From Diphasiastrum complanatum (Eukaryota > Streptophyta > Lycopodiopsida > Lycopodiales > Lycopodiaceae), in NCBI GenBank assembly GCA_029204225.1, contig CM055109.1:39064844-39128843 (forward strand): a DNA stretch of 64,000 nt, read 5' to 3'. The notes under the pieces were generated by a model. That model was not told where the DNA came from. It searched no databases and saw only the letters and a program-made list of their open reading frames with translations. The translations under genes were made by a program, and so were the position numbers. The first letter of the stretch is position 1, and the number at the start of each line of letters is the position of its first letter. This document shows, piece after piece, positions 43,926-53,379 of the stretch.

Positions 43926-43933
43926 TGCACGTG
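43869..43933 (+). promoter_or_regulatory. Two G-boxes and a (GA)n tract upstream of the LPEAT2-like gene
   Basis: CACGTG at 43869-43874 (TCACGTGGCC) and 43928-43933 (GCACGTGGC), both in the CACGTGGC context bound by plant bZIP/bHLH factors, flanking a (GA)20 tract at 43883-43922. They lie 120-190 bp before the start codon. No TATA box is evident. The role is inferred from position and motif. Confidence 0.55.
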
Positions 43934-43993
43934 GCACACTATCTCATATTCCATGCTTTTTGCTGTAGAAGCTAGCTCTCCAGACTACAGTGC

Positions 43994-44022
43994 AAATCTG
44001 CACTAATGGGTAGTGCAGATTT
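43994..44022 (+). promoter_or_regulatory. Perfect hairpin in the 5' leader with a uORF starting in the loop
   Basis: Arms AAATCTGCACTA and TAGTGCAGATTT (12 bp, perfect) around the loop ATGGG. The loop ATG opens a 9-codon upstream ORF (44006-44035, ending TAA) 19 nt before the main start at 44055. If transcribed, both features could limit translation. Whether the transcript starts upstream of this point is not shown by sequence. Confidence 0.6.
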
Positions 44023-44054
44023 TTTTATGAACTAAGGAAGGGGTAGCACTATCT

Positions 44055-44579
44055 ATGGAGGGCAATAGGACTCCAAGCAACCTCAAAGCAGATGACAATA
44101 AGGATCGCAAATCTGCACTTGGGCGATTTCCTTCACTTCCCCCTGAGCCATCAGTTAATCCTTTCCTCAAGGATGCTTACCAATTCACACCTTTGGAGCT
44201 GCTGAAGACAATTCTGATGCTTCCCTTGTTCCTCATTCGAATTCTGATCCTAGTTGTGGTATTCCTTGTGGGTTATGCATCTGTAGCATGTGCTCTCATC
44301 GGGGTCAAAGATCCACTGTATAAGCCCTTTTCAACATGGAGAAGAGCACTTCTTTGGCCTACTAGATTTTGTGCTCGAGTAGCCTTATTTGCTTTGGGCT
44401 ACTATTGGATTGAAGTGAAAGGGAGGCCTGCAAGTAGAGAGCAGGCTCCTATTATCGTTTCAAACCACATCTCTTTTGTGGATCCAGTTTATGTGTTCTA
44501 TTCACACATGCCTGTCATTGTGAGTGCCAGAGAAAATTTAAGTTTGCCAATTGTGGGCGTGTTCCTTAGAGCTCTTCAG
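44055..44579 (+). CDS. LPEAT2: Lysophospholipid acyltransferase, LPEAT2-like, exon 1
   Basis: Codes 175 residues and ends in phase 0 at CTTCAG|GTACAT, a good splice donor. The reading frame continues beyond it only into intron sequence (stop at 44652). Family function: transfer of an acyl group from acyl-CoA to lysophosphatidylethanolamine and related lysolipids in ER/Golgi-type membranes. Seen here: a soluble N-terminus (1-45), a long hydrophobic segment (about 50-82), a second (about 106-119), and acyltransferase motif I NHISFVD (H138-X4-D143). GYYWIEVKGRPASREQAPII, then VSNH, and SLPIVGVFLRALQ align with Arabidopsis LPEAT2 rather than LPEAT1. The remaining acyltransferase blocks and the C-terminal EF-hands expected in LPEAT2 are not found in the window. 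The start is the first ATG with family-like sequence; the ATG at 44006 belongs to a uORF. Confidence 0.85.
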
Positions 44580-45556
44580 GTACATTCTCTCTTTCCTCCA
44601 CCGTCCCTTCAGGTTTTTTTCTCTCTTTGTTTTTTAATTACGGCACAATTTTGAATCGTTAATTAGTACATGACAAGATTGTTAAAATCAAGCTACACTT
44701 ACCGCTTGCATGCTTTTTTAGATGCAAAGACTTTTTTGGTGCTATGTTGCTTTCTTTCATTGTGTAGGTTACTATTCCTTCTGAAAATAACTTATGCGGG
44801 AAGTAGCTTAAGCTTTTTAAGAACATTAAAAATTTCAGTTAGACCTTGATGCTGCTAAATTTGCTTTTGGAATTAAGAGACTGTTTCTGCTGATGATCGT
44901 TTTTGGATAGGAATAGGAATGGGCAGGCTGAACTGCCTCAATCATGTCCCAACATGTATTTTAAAAGAATCCAGGCTTGACCCTGGAATATTATTCAAAG
45001 ACCACCTTAATATTTTTCTGGATGAGATGAAGATGTAGTCGATGGCTATAAGCTTGTTCAATTTTCAGCTAGCACCAATCCCTAACCAATGTTACTGATT
45101 TGGGGATTCGGACTCACTAGTTTGGAACCTTGAGAGAGTTTGCATCCCACAAGATCTTTGTTTATGATCCTGGTACTGACTCGCCATCCAGCTGTAAAAT
45201 CAATTCTCGTTAAACATTTAGGTTAGAACCATCAACAATGCACATCCATGAGCGCTGATCAACGCTGCTGGTTGCTAGCATCCTACACCGTCAACAACTA
45301 TTTTGAATCTTGGGATGTCTGAGCCTCTCCATTACTCTAGCAGCACATACAATAGAGCTTGTCCAAGCACAACAAATGTACTCGCCTTCCACCTCTCTAG
45401 CTAGAATGTTTTGCTTAGAGTCCTCCTATCTCCTTGTATGGATTTTGATATGTACCCTATTTGCATGCTTTATAAACTATGATGGACTCTAAGTTGCAAC
45501 TCGTTCTGGAACACATCGTTTCAATCTCATTTTGGAATGGTTCCAGATTGGATGCG

Positions 45557-45592
<36 letters not shown>

Positions 45593-46430
45593 CATAGATG
45601 CTTGCCACGTTCTGGAACACGTCCCGGAACACGTTACGGAATTTTGTCCATGAACATGACCCCGAAACTTTTTTTTTTTTATATGGGCGTCAAACAACTC
45701 GTCTTCTGATGGGGGGTTTGATAGTAATTTTTGTAGATTTTTTTATGCATTGTAGGAGCCTACAGATCCCTGATAATATGTAGTTATTGCTAATTCACCG
45801 AGTCATGACGAATTGATTCACTGGTTTAGGGTTTAGGGTCTGTGCTCATCACGCTGTCATGACCGTGTTATGTGGAGGCCTTTTGGCAAAATGTCAGAGT
45901 TGTGGATATCTAGACTCAGAATGCCCGATGCATCATATCTATTGCTGATGCATCGATTAGACATCCTTGTCATTACACGTTTGTGAGATGGTTTTGAGTG
46001 CGAGGATATTTTTCATTTGGATCAGCTTGGCTTTCAAAATAGGATATGTAGATCGGATGTCAGGAGCATCAGTCAAGTAATGTGATTCCATACGTGCACA
46101 CATTGATATGCATACGCTCAGACTTAATTTTGCTTCATTAAAGTCTAGGACTCCCAGAGTAATTTTGAGCTAATTGATGTACCATAGAAGGAATCAAACT
46201 GAAATCCGAGGGCATTCATAGCATCTGAAAATTTGGCATAAGCTCTTTCCCTCCTAAAAAACTACCTCCATATAAGAGAATGGTCATACTTTTTTTCCAA
46301 GTCTACAGAGCACATTTTTTGGAATCAAATCTGTGAAACATATCAGTTTTTATACTTCAATTTTTTTTCAGTCGAATGGCATAAAAATTAGCCTAAATCC
46401 AATGAAATTAATTGAATTAGTATTATATAC
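44580..46430 (+). other. Start of LPEAT2-like intron 1
   Basis: Non-coding sequence after the donor. It holds an (AC)n tract (about 45559-45592) and two TTTAGGG units at about 45823-45838. No acceptor followed by acyltransferase sequence (expected block: YV.R.....R, then FPEGTT) was seen here or anywhere to 64000, so the intron probably exceeds 19 kb, or the gene is broken. Confidence 0.6.
45559..45592. repeat. (AC)n microsatellite
   Basis: About 17 AC units. Confidence 0.95.
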
Positions 46431-46916
46431 TGTTGGAATGTAAGTGGAATTGCTTAGAAAACCATAGGCTACTTTGACCCAAAAGGTCGAGAGTTGTGTA
46501 ACCATGGTTTATTTATCTCCATTAGGCCTACTAAACTTAGAGTTAGGTAAGTTAGTATGTTCTTAGCTTAGTAGGGACTCGTGGGTCCACTAGGCCTAAT
46601 TGTGACAATTTGTACCCCAACTTGACATTTGGAGGTGCCTTATTCTTTTTATGTAACTTATAGAAGTTAAATAGTCATGAAGTTGGATAGTCATGAAGTT
46701 GGATAGTCATGAAGGGAGAAGTTAGATAGTTATTTTGGAGGACTATGTATATGTATGCATCTCCTTGTATTCAACAATCGCAAGCATCATTACTATTCTC
46801 TTTGAGGTCCACGAGTTTCTATAGGAGGGTGACCAGCCATCTCTCTCTTTCTCTCAAGAATGCTTTGTGTGATTGAATAGGTAAGATCCTGGATCCTTTG
46901 GCTTCTATTTCCTACA
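46431..46916 (+). repeat. 5' LTR of copia element I
   Basis: TGTTGGAATGTAAG...CTATTTCCTACA, 486 bp. It contains three tandem copies of a 16-bp word (GGATAGTCATGAAGTT type, 46665-46720) before a weak TATA region (TATGTATATGTATG, 46744). Confidence 0.85.
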
Positions 46917-46929
46917 TGGTATCAGAGCC
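46917..46929 (+). other. Primer binding site, copia element I
   Basis: TGGTATCAGAGCC, exact tRNA-Met complement next to the LTR end. Confidence 0.95.
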
Positions 46930-47531
46930 ACTAGGTATTCAGATTGCTTACAGGAGGGCGCCCTACAAGAAGCTATCATCTTCTCTTTTGGTAGCAAAAA
47001 GTTGCTGATTTTTGCAAGTGAAGAATTATTCTAATAGCTTTTTTTGCAGGAAAAAGGAGGGCACCTCCACTATTTTGAGGGCTTGCCGTAGGGCGCCCAT
47101 GCTCAAGCCATTCTCATGTGTTTTTGAATCAAATACATGCTGAAATTTTCAGATCCACTTCTTTGTAGGAGGGCTCCCATCTACAAAAGAAGATACATGT
47201 GTTTTTGACACATCTTGCTGAAATTTTCTTGTTGGTTAGCTTGCAGGAGGGTGCTATCATCTGCCATGTACGCGCATGTAGTGTGCACTCATTTTCTGCC
47301 ACAAATCTGGTTTTGGTGTTGGCTTCATTCGAAGTTTACCTATTTGTGTGCAATCTGGTTTTTGTGCAGAAAATAGCCACCTATTTCATTATTCTTTGAG
47401 CAAATTGCATGTGGAGTAGATTTTGTCTCAATTGTGCTCATATTTTCAGCTTTATGGTTGCTGCCCATTGAGTAGATTTTGTCTTGGAAATGATTTTTTT
47501 TTTCTATCCACTACAAGTTGATTTTTTTGTT

Positions 47532-48013
47532 ATGGCTAAAGAATCGGAGTCATTCGGTTCTTTATTTAATGAAGATAGGCTGGTGATGAAGAGAGGCCGC
47601 CTACCCTGGCACCTACTACACCAACTAGAGCAACTACTTCATCAACAACGGTTGTGTCTTCCAATGAGAAAAAGAAGTGGGATCAACAAGATGCACAAGC
47701 ACATTCCGTCATTGTATTATCGGTGAAGAGATCTATCTTATGACATATTAAATCTTACAAGACTTCCAAAAGTGCTTGGGAAACTCTTGCCAAGATGTTT
47801 CAAGTAAAGAATGCGGCAAAAGTGGTATATCTTCGAAATCAACTTTCTATCTTGAAGATGCAAGAAGGTGATTTGCTTACAAATCACTCGACGAAGATCA
47901 AGGATCTTCGAGAGGAGCTTCTTAGTATCAATGAGGTGATTGAGGACTCACAATTTGTATCTATTACTCTCAACTCTCTTTCTAATCTTACCTTCCATTT
48001 GTGTCATCATTGA
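47532..48013 (+). pseudogene. copia gag, broken (element I)
   Basis: MAKESESFGSLFNEDRL, then loss of the expected capsid start, then in shifted frames SAWETLAKMFQVKNAAKVVY, LRNQLSILKMQEGDLLTNHS and LREELLSINEVIEDSQFVSI. At least two frameshifts and a probable internal deletion at about 47582. Confidence 0.75.
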
Positions 48014-49111
48014 GTATTTCACTTAGGGGACAACAAATTTCCTTCGACGAACTTGTTGGGTTACTTCTTCAAGAGGAGCAAACAAGGATCAACTTTGGTG
48101 AGCAAGAAGGAAAAAGTATAGGCAAGTGGAAAGGGAAGCCTTCTTCCAACACTTCCAAAGGTGATAAAAAATCTAAGGAAGCTCAAGATCAAGGACAAGG
48201 CTCCAAGAAGAAGGGTAAGTGCCAGTATTGCAAGAAATTTGGGCGTCACATCAAAGAATGTAGGAAGAGGCTTGCAAAGGAAAAAGAAAGAGGTAACGAT
48301 ACAAGTACAACAATCATTACTTTGGAGCAACAATTTGAAGAAAAAGATGATCTTTTCAATAATGATTATGCTTTTGTCACTAATAATTTCATCTCTCCTC
48401 AAGATGAGATTTCTAGCACTTCACCTCTTGCTGTTTTTTTAGCCAAAAAGAACTCATCTTCAGCTTTACAGGTTGCTGTTTTTTCATCTTTTGAATGGGT
48501 GATTGATAGCGGTGCCACACGTCATATGACTTATCACAAAGAGGTCTTCACAAAGCTTGTGAAAGTGCATGATGGAAGCAAAGTTCAAGGTGTTGATAAC
48601 ACCTCTTATCCTATCAAAGGTATCGGAGTGATCGCCATTATCTTACCCAATGGTGAGGAGAAGTACATTCGCAATGTACTTTATGTTCAAGGAATCAAGA
48701 AGAATCTCATTTCAGTCTCTACTATTATGAACCAAGGCTTGGTTATGGAGTTCAAAGAAGACAAATCTCTAATCAAAGACCCAAAGAGATCTCTCATGAT
48801 CATTGCTTCGGGAACATTGCGTGGATTATTTCTTATGGATACCTATGAGCGAAGGGCTTCATCATTTTGTCTTGTTGCATCAAGTTCACATTCTTTGGAG
48901 TTGGCTGAAAAATGGCATGCTAGGTTTGGACATCTCAACTTTGCTAGCTTGAAGATGTTGAAGAGATTCAATATGGTTGAAGACATTCCTAATATTGAGC
49001 ATCCCGAAGGACATGTATGCAAAGGATGCATACTTGGAAAATTTCAAAGGCAAGCTTTTCCAATTGATGGAACTATTCGAGTTGGTGGAAGTTCGATTTG
49101 GTTCATAGTGC
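48001..49111 (+). pseudogene. copia gag C-terminus, protease, integrase zinc domain (element I)
   Basis: A long open frame: SLSISLRGQQISFDELVGLL, zinc knuckle CQYCKKFGRHIKEC, where the histidine is displaced by one residue (canonical position now R), intact protease WVIDSGATRHMTYHKEVF, NVLYVQGIKKNLISVSTIMN, HHCC domain KWHARFGHLNFASLKMLKRF...HVCKGCILGKFQRQAF. The frame shifts near 49075 and the element ends at 49111. The open frame continues into hAT sequence to 49254, but that part is an artefact. Confidence 0.85.
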
Positions 49112-49575
49112 ACTATCCTTGCACTGGACTTGTTAGACTTGTCGGGAACCCGCCTGACAATGTCCACCTCGTCCCACAGATGGCAAGGTTGGAATGCACC
49201 ATCTCTGTAGAAAGGACTGCGGAAAGAAGGCAGAGATCTTTGTGGGTGCGATAGGAGTCGGAAGGCTTGAAAAAACCACAATAAAGGCCGAAAGAGCAAT
49301 AGCAGGGGAGGACGCGATATGCGAAGACAGTCGGGAGGGCGCGGACAGTAGGGTGATGGGCATACAACAGAGAGGGCGCGAACAACAGGGAGGGCGCAGA
49401 CAGTAGGGCGACGGGCAGGGAGAGAGATGAAGCGAGGGGGGGGATTAGGTTAAAAAAGATAATATTAGTATATTAAATATTAAAAAATAATATATATTGT
49501 GGTACCGCGGATCAGTATGGATCCGCGGTACCACACTGGATCCGCGGTACCGGGATCTCGGATCCTGGTACCGCT
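49112..49575 (-). mobile_element. hAT family H, fragment H0 (5' end and BED finger)
   Basis: The minus strand carries LWDEVDIVRRVPDKSNKSSA from the same BED-finger exon as H1 and H2, preceded by a diverged 5' leader and by the GGTACC-rich 5' terminal region (about 49500-49575). It stops within the BED exon at 49112. H0 and H1 face each other 5' to 5' across an (AT)n tract (49585-49622). It is more diverged than H1, so older. Confidence 0.7.
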
Positions 49576-49586
49576 GGATCTATGAT

Positions 49587-49626
<40 letters not shown>

Positions 49627-49975
49627 TAGGTCCCGCGGTACTGGGTACCGCGGATCCCGGTACCGCGGTACCATGATGGTACCTCGGTACCACAATATAA
49701 TAATATTTTTATTATTTAATATTTTTAAATTTTTTTTTTACCTAAACCTACCCGCCCCCCTCGCATTTCCTCTGAAATTTTTTTGCGCCCTCTCCGCCCT
49801 GCCATCGCTGCTGGTTTTTCTTGCCTGCCTTTGATTCCTTGCGTCGCCCATCGCCCACGCAACGCCCTGCCTTGCATTTGATTTCCTTTGCCCTGCATTC
49901 GCCCATTTTCAACGTCTCTCCAACAGTGAACCCTGCTGTTTTTTTTCCAGCAATCCATCCCTCATTTCATCTGCA

Positions 49976-50530
49976 ATGGTGCAATCCGACCTTTCCGGTC
50001 TGTGGGACGAGGTAGACATTGTCAGGCGGGTTGCCGACAAGGCCAACAAGACCGGTCAGAAGATCGTGCGCTGCCGATACTGTCTCGTCGAGTTTGCTGC
50101 ATCCCTCACTCGCCTTAAAGGCCATCTGCTCGGTGCACGCGCCAAAAATGGTGCCACCTTGAATGTTGCCCCTTGTGGCAGCATGACCGTCGACAGGCAG
50201 CGACTACTGCACACCTACGGGCCGCGGCTCGCTGCAGGGGAGAACACCATTTCGGAGGGCGTTCTCCGATTTTGCACCGCTCCTTATGTGGATAACCTAG
50301 AGTTGCTGCCTACTTGGCTGGCACGCACGAGGAGAGGGAATGCATCCTCCTCCGGTCCCTTTGCCCCTCAGACAGTTCTGCCTCACGCACCCCCATCTGC
50401 TCAGATTCCGGTGGATCCCGTCCCATCGCGTCCGCTAGTTGCCACTGCGGTTCCACCACCACCCACTGTTGCTCGCACTCCACCAGTCTACGACTTTCTC
50501 ATGGACTCTCCGCCACCCGAGCAGGCCCAC
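49976..50530 (+). pseudogene. hAT transposase N-terminus, BED finger (H1)
   Basis: MVQSDLSGLWDEVDIVRRVA and the finger CRYC...RLKGHL...PC, as in H2, then proline-rich sequence to PPPEQA. The deletion at 50527 shifts the frame and the ORF ends at 50629 after ~33 missense codons. One codon (the P of TVPDRQ) is missing relative to H2. A BED-only product would still bind DNA and might compete with full transposase; that is inference. Confidence 0.75.
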
Positions 50531-51400
50531 ATTGGATTCAGAGGCCCAGCAGATGCCGAGTGTCAGGGCGCCCCCATCATCTCTTGCCAGCATGCCATAC
50601 ACAGAGTCCCAGCCAGAGCAGCCGCATGAGGTGCCTACAGTTCCTCCAGCTCCTCAGAGGGTGTATGTGCGTCGCACAGCTCCTACAGTGCCACCGATGC
50701 CATTTAGGCCTGCAGCCCCTCCATCGCCGTCCACTTCTGCAGCACCAGGTCTCCATGGCAGGCCACCATCTGTGCCCAGGTTTTCTCTTGCAGCGCCCAC
50801 ATCCACAGTGGCTCCTCTAGTGGCAGCACCCAGGATGTACCAGTACCGGCCACCACAGCACCCCTTTCAGTACATATCGCCACTGTACTCACCTCCTGCA
50901 CAGCCAGTTCCTCCACCTGCAGCAGCCCCACGGGCACACACTCCACGAGCTCATCCTCGCTCAGTTGCACAGGGAGTTCCCTCTTTTGCTTCCCTATCCT
51001 AGCCGGCCTCAGCTTGGGCCCAGCCTAGCCAGCCAGGTGATTTGCATGGGGGTGACGAGGCATTGACAGCTCCTCTTGTCCGCAAGAGACCAGGCAGGCC
51101 CAAGGGTGCACCGAACAAGAAAGGCAAGGCACAGAAACTGCCAGGGAGGAGAGGACGACCACGCAGGGCTCCAGGTACAGGTAGAGGTGCAGTATCACAG
51201 CCAGTTGGAGCAGGTGTTGTTGGTTTGGCCTGCTTGGGGGCTGATGCGGAGGCTGATTGGGAGGATGAGGATGACGAGTCTTCTCCCTCGGATACACAGC
51301 CCATGCCAGTTCCAGACAGGCAGAGATATCGGCTGCGAGAGTCAGCTCGGGGCCCTGAGTTGTCTCCAGAGCGTTCGTCTGAGTCAGAGCTAGAGCATTG
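50530..51400 (+). pseudogene. hAT C-terminal proline-rich/AT-hook region (H1)
   Basis: Equivalent to H2 56795-57699. Reads DSEAQQMPSVRAPPSSLASM, then proline-rich sequence, a TAG at 51001 (CAG in H2), and the AT-hooks KRPGRPKG and GRRGRPRR near 51085 and 51150, ending at 51399. Out of frame with the BED part because of the deletion. Confidence 0.75.
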
Positions 51401-51929
51401 ATTGTGGCTCTGTTGTTTTAGTTTCAGTAGTTTGTCTCTAGCAGACGGTCTACCATTGTACTCAGATGATTTTTCACATTATATACAGTGTTTGGCCTAC
51501 ATTATTTGCTGCACATTGTGCGTATGTCGCTCTGTACATGGGATGCTTTATTTTATGTCGAAGAATTCTATGTGCGTGTCTGAATTCTATTTTCATTTAA
51601 TTTCGTTTGAAGTGAATGCTAGCTTCAAATATATGCACCTACATCATGAGCACATCAATCACCCCTACACCCCAAACGACATTTCATTAACACATGTAAT
51701 ACATCTGCATTCAAAAAAATTACAGACATTGCATCTTACATGACCAGGCTCGCGTTGCACAAAAAACAACTATGTATATATTCAACCGTTGTATCAGGAT
51801 AACATCACATATACTGTCATTTTTTTAAGCAGCCATCTAGTTATTTGCTGTACCATAAACTGCCGAAAACTACATAGCAACAGTCCGTCACATACGGGTG
51901 GACCTCATCTATTCTAAACATCTCTCACT

Positions 51930-52332
51930 GATCCTCCACCGACTCCTCGCCCTCGTCTGGTGCATTGTTTTGTCGCTCTTGCTCTGCCTCATGGTTAGCC
52001 CGAGCTGCCTCCTAGTTAGCCCGACGTCTGGCCGCCCTTTCCTTGACCATGATGAGCTGCCGTCGTGTGAAATTCATTCCGATCTGCTAATCCAAATCCA
52101 GCTCGACAGCGGGGACAGGACCCACAGCGGGGGCGGGTGGCTCCGGTTCCGGATTTCTCTGTCGAGTTTGTCGCAGCATCTCTCGGATATCTACCTCTTG
52201 CTTCCGATGCCTCTCGTTGTGCCTTCGGATATATTCCTCAGGCTTCTTCCTAGCTTCGCCCTCGGGCTTCGGTGGTATGCGCTCTGCCATCTCGATCGAC
52301 CTTCTCCTCACAGCACCCTGGTCCTTGAACAC
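51930..52332 (-). pseudogene. Convergent accessory ORF of family H, copy H1
   Basis: MFKDQGAVRRRSIEMAERIP start at 52332, same protein as H2 58223-58630. A single TAA (at 52087) replaces GAG/GAT-region coding at LDLDEQIG, after which the frame stays open to the same end (GEESVEDQ). No frameshift distinguishes the copies, as expected for a sequence that was recently coding. Confidence 0.7.
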
Positions 52333-52937
52333 CCTCTCAAAGCACCCTGGCTCTCAAACAGCCTCTCACAGCCTGTCACCGGCTCTCGCTTGCTCTCTCA
52401 CTTTCTATCACTAGCCCTCTCACAGCCTCTGAAAATGCCGACCACAATGGCATTGTGAGTGCCTATTTATCCCCACAGCCTGATCGGCCATGTGGATCCC
52501 CATCATCCCTCCATGTGCCTCTGTACCTACCCCCATGTGATGCTCCCCCCTGTGTTGGTCTCCCATTGGGCCCATGGTCTGCTCACCCACAATGCCCATG
52601 TGCCTCTGTACTTGCCCCCATGTGATGCTACCCCCCTGTGTTGGTCTCCCATTGGCCCCTCGGTCTGCTCACTCTCAGTGCCCATGTGCCACTGCAACAG
52701 TCCCCTGCATCATGTACTGTACCCTCTTTTTCTACACCCAGAACCCCCTTTTCTTACTTTTTTTTGTCCTTTTTTGGTAGTTAATATGCAAAAAAAAACT
52801 ATTAAAAATATATATTAAAAAATAAAAAAATATTAAAAATGGTACCGCCCTGGTACCGCGGATCCCAGGGCGGTACCGTACCGGCGGTACCATACCAGCG
52901 GTACCACGAGGTACTATGATATATATATATATATATA

Positions 52938-52995
52938 TATCATAGTGTCCAGTGGTACCGCCCTGGGATCCGTGGTACCAGGGCGGTACCATTTT
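52938..52995 (-). repeat. Extra inverted copy of the family H 3' terminus
   Basis: GGTACCGCCCTGGGATCCGT and GGTACCAGGGCGGTACCATT, in the reverse orientation of the H1 3' end at 52840-52880, separated from it by an (AT)n tract (52919-52940). It leads through another AT tract into the H2 5' end at 53027. It looks like a remnant of a further copy reduced to its terminus. Confidence 0.6.
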
Positions 52996-53379
52996 TTAAT
53001 ATATATATATATATGTATATATCATAGGTCCCGCGGTACTGGGTATCGCGGGACCATACTGGTACCGCGGTACCATGATGGTACCGCGGTACCCACAATA
53101 TAATAATATATTTATTATTTAATATTTTTTTTAATTTTTTTTTACCTAAACCTACCCGCCCCCCTCGCATTTCCTCTGAAATTTTTTTGAGCCCTCTCCG
53201 CCCTGCCATCGCTGCTGGTTTTTCTTGCCTGCCTTTGATTCCTTGCGTCGCCCATCGCCCACGCAACGCCCTGCCTTGCATCTGATTTCCTTTGCCCTGC
53301 ATTCGCCCATTTTCAGCGTCTCTCCAACAGTGAACCCTGCTGTTTTTTTTCCAGCAATCCATCCCTCATTTCATCTGCA

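Larger units (their letters stand above)
46431..49111 (+). mobile_element. Copia element I, 3'-truncated by hAT sequence
   Basis: Plus-strand copia: 5' LTR (46431-46916), primer site (46917-46929), leader with many GGAGGGC(G/T)C words (46930-47531), gag, zinc knuckle, protease and integrase zinc domain, cut at about 49111 by an hAT fragment on the opposite strand. The sequence lies in the apparent intron of the LPEAT2-like gene, same strand. The 3' half is missing. Confidence 0.85.
49629..52915 (+). mobile_element. hAT family H, internally deleted copy H1
   Basis: Colinear with H2 at both ends. Starts GGTCCCGCGGTACTGGGTAC after TATCATA; ends in the GGTACC-rich 3' region at about 52880-52915. 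An internal deletion joins H2-equivalent positions 53936 and 56795, about 2.86 kb, at a shared CCA (H1 50527-50529). This removes the DUF659 and dimerisation exons, so H1 cannot make transposase. Confidence 0.85.

Noticed and set aside
44580-44654. Acyltransferase reading frame continuing past 44579
   Set aside because: After LRALQ the residues become Ser/Phe/Leu-rich and unlike the family, and the sequence at the junction is a GT donor.
45823-45838. Plant telomere-type TTTAGGG repeats
   Set aside because: Only two units; not an interstitial telomere.
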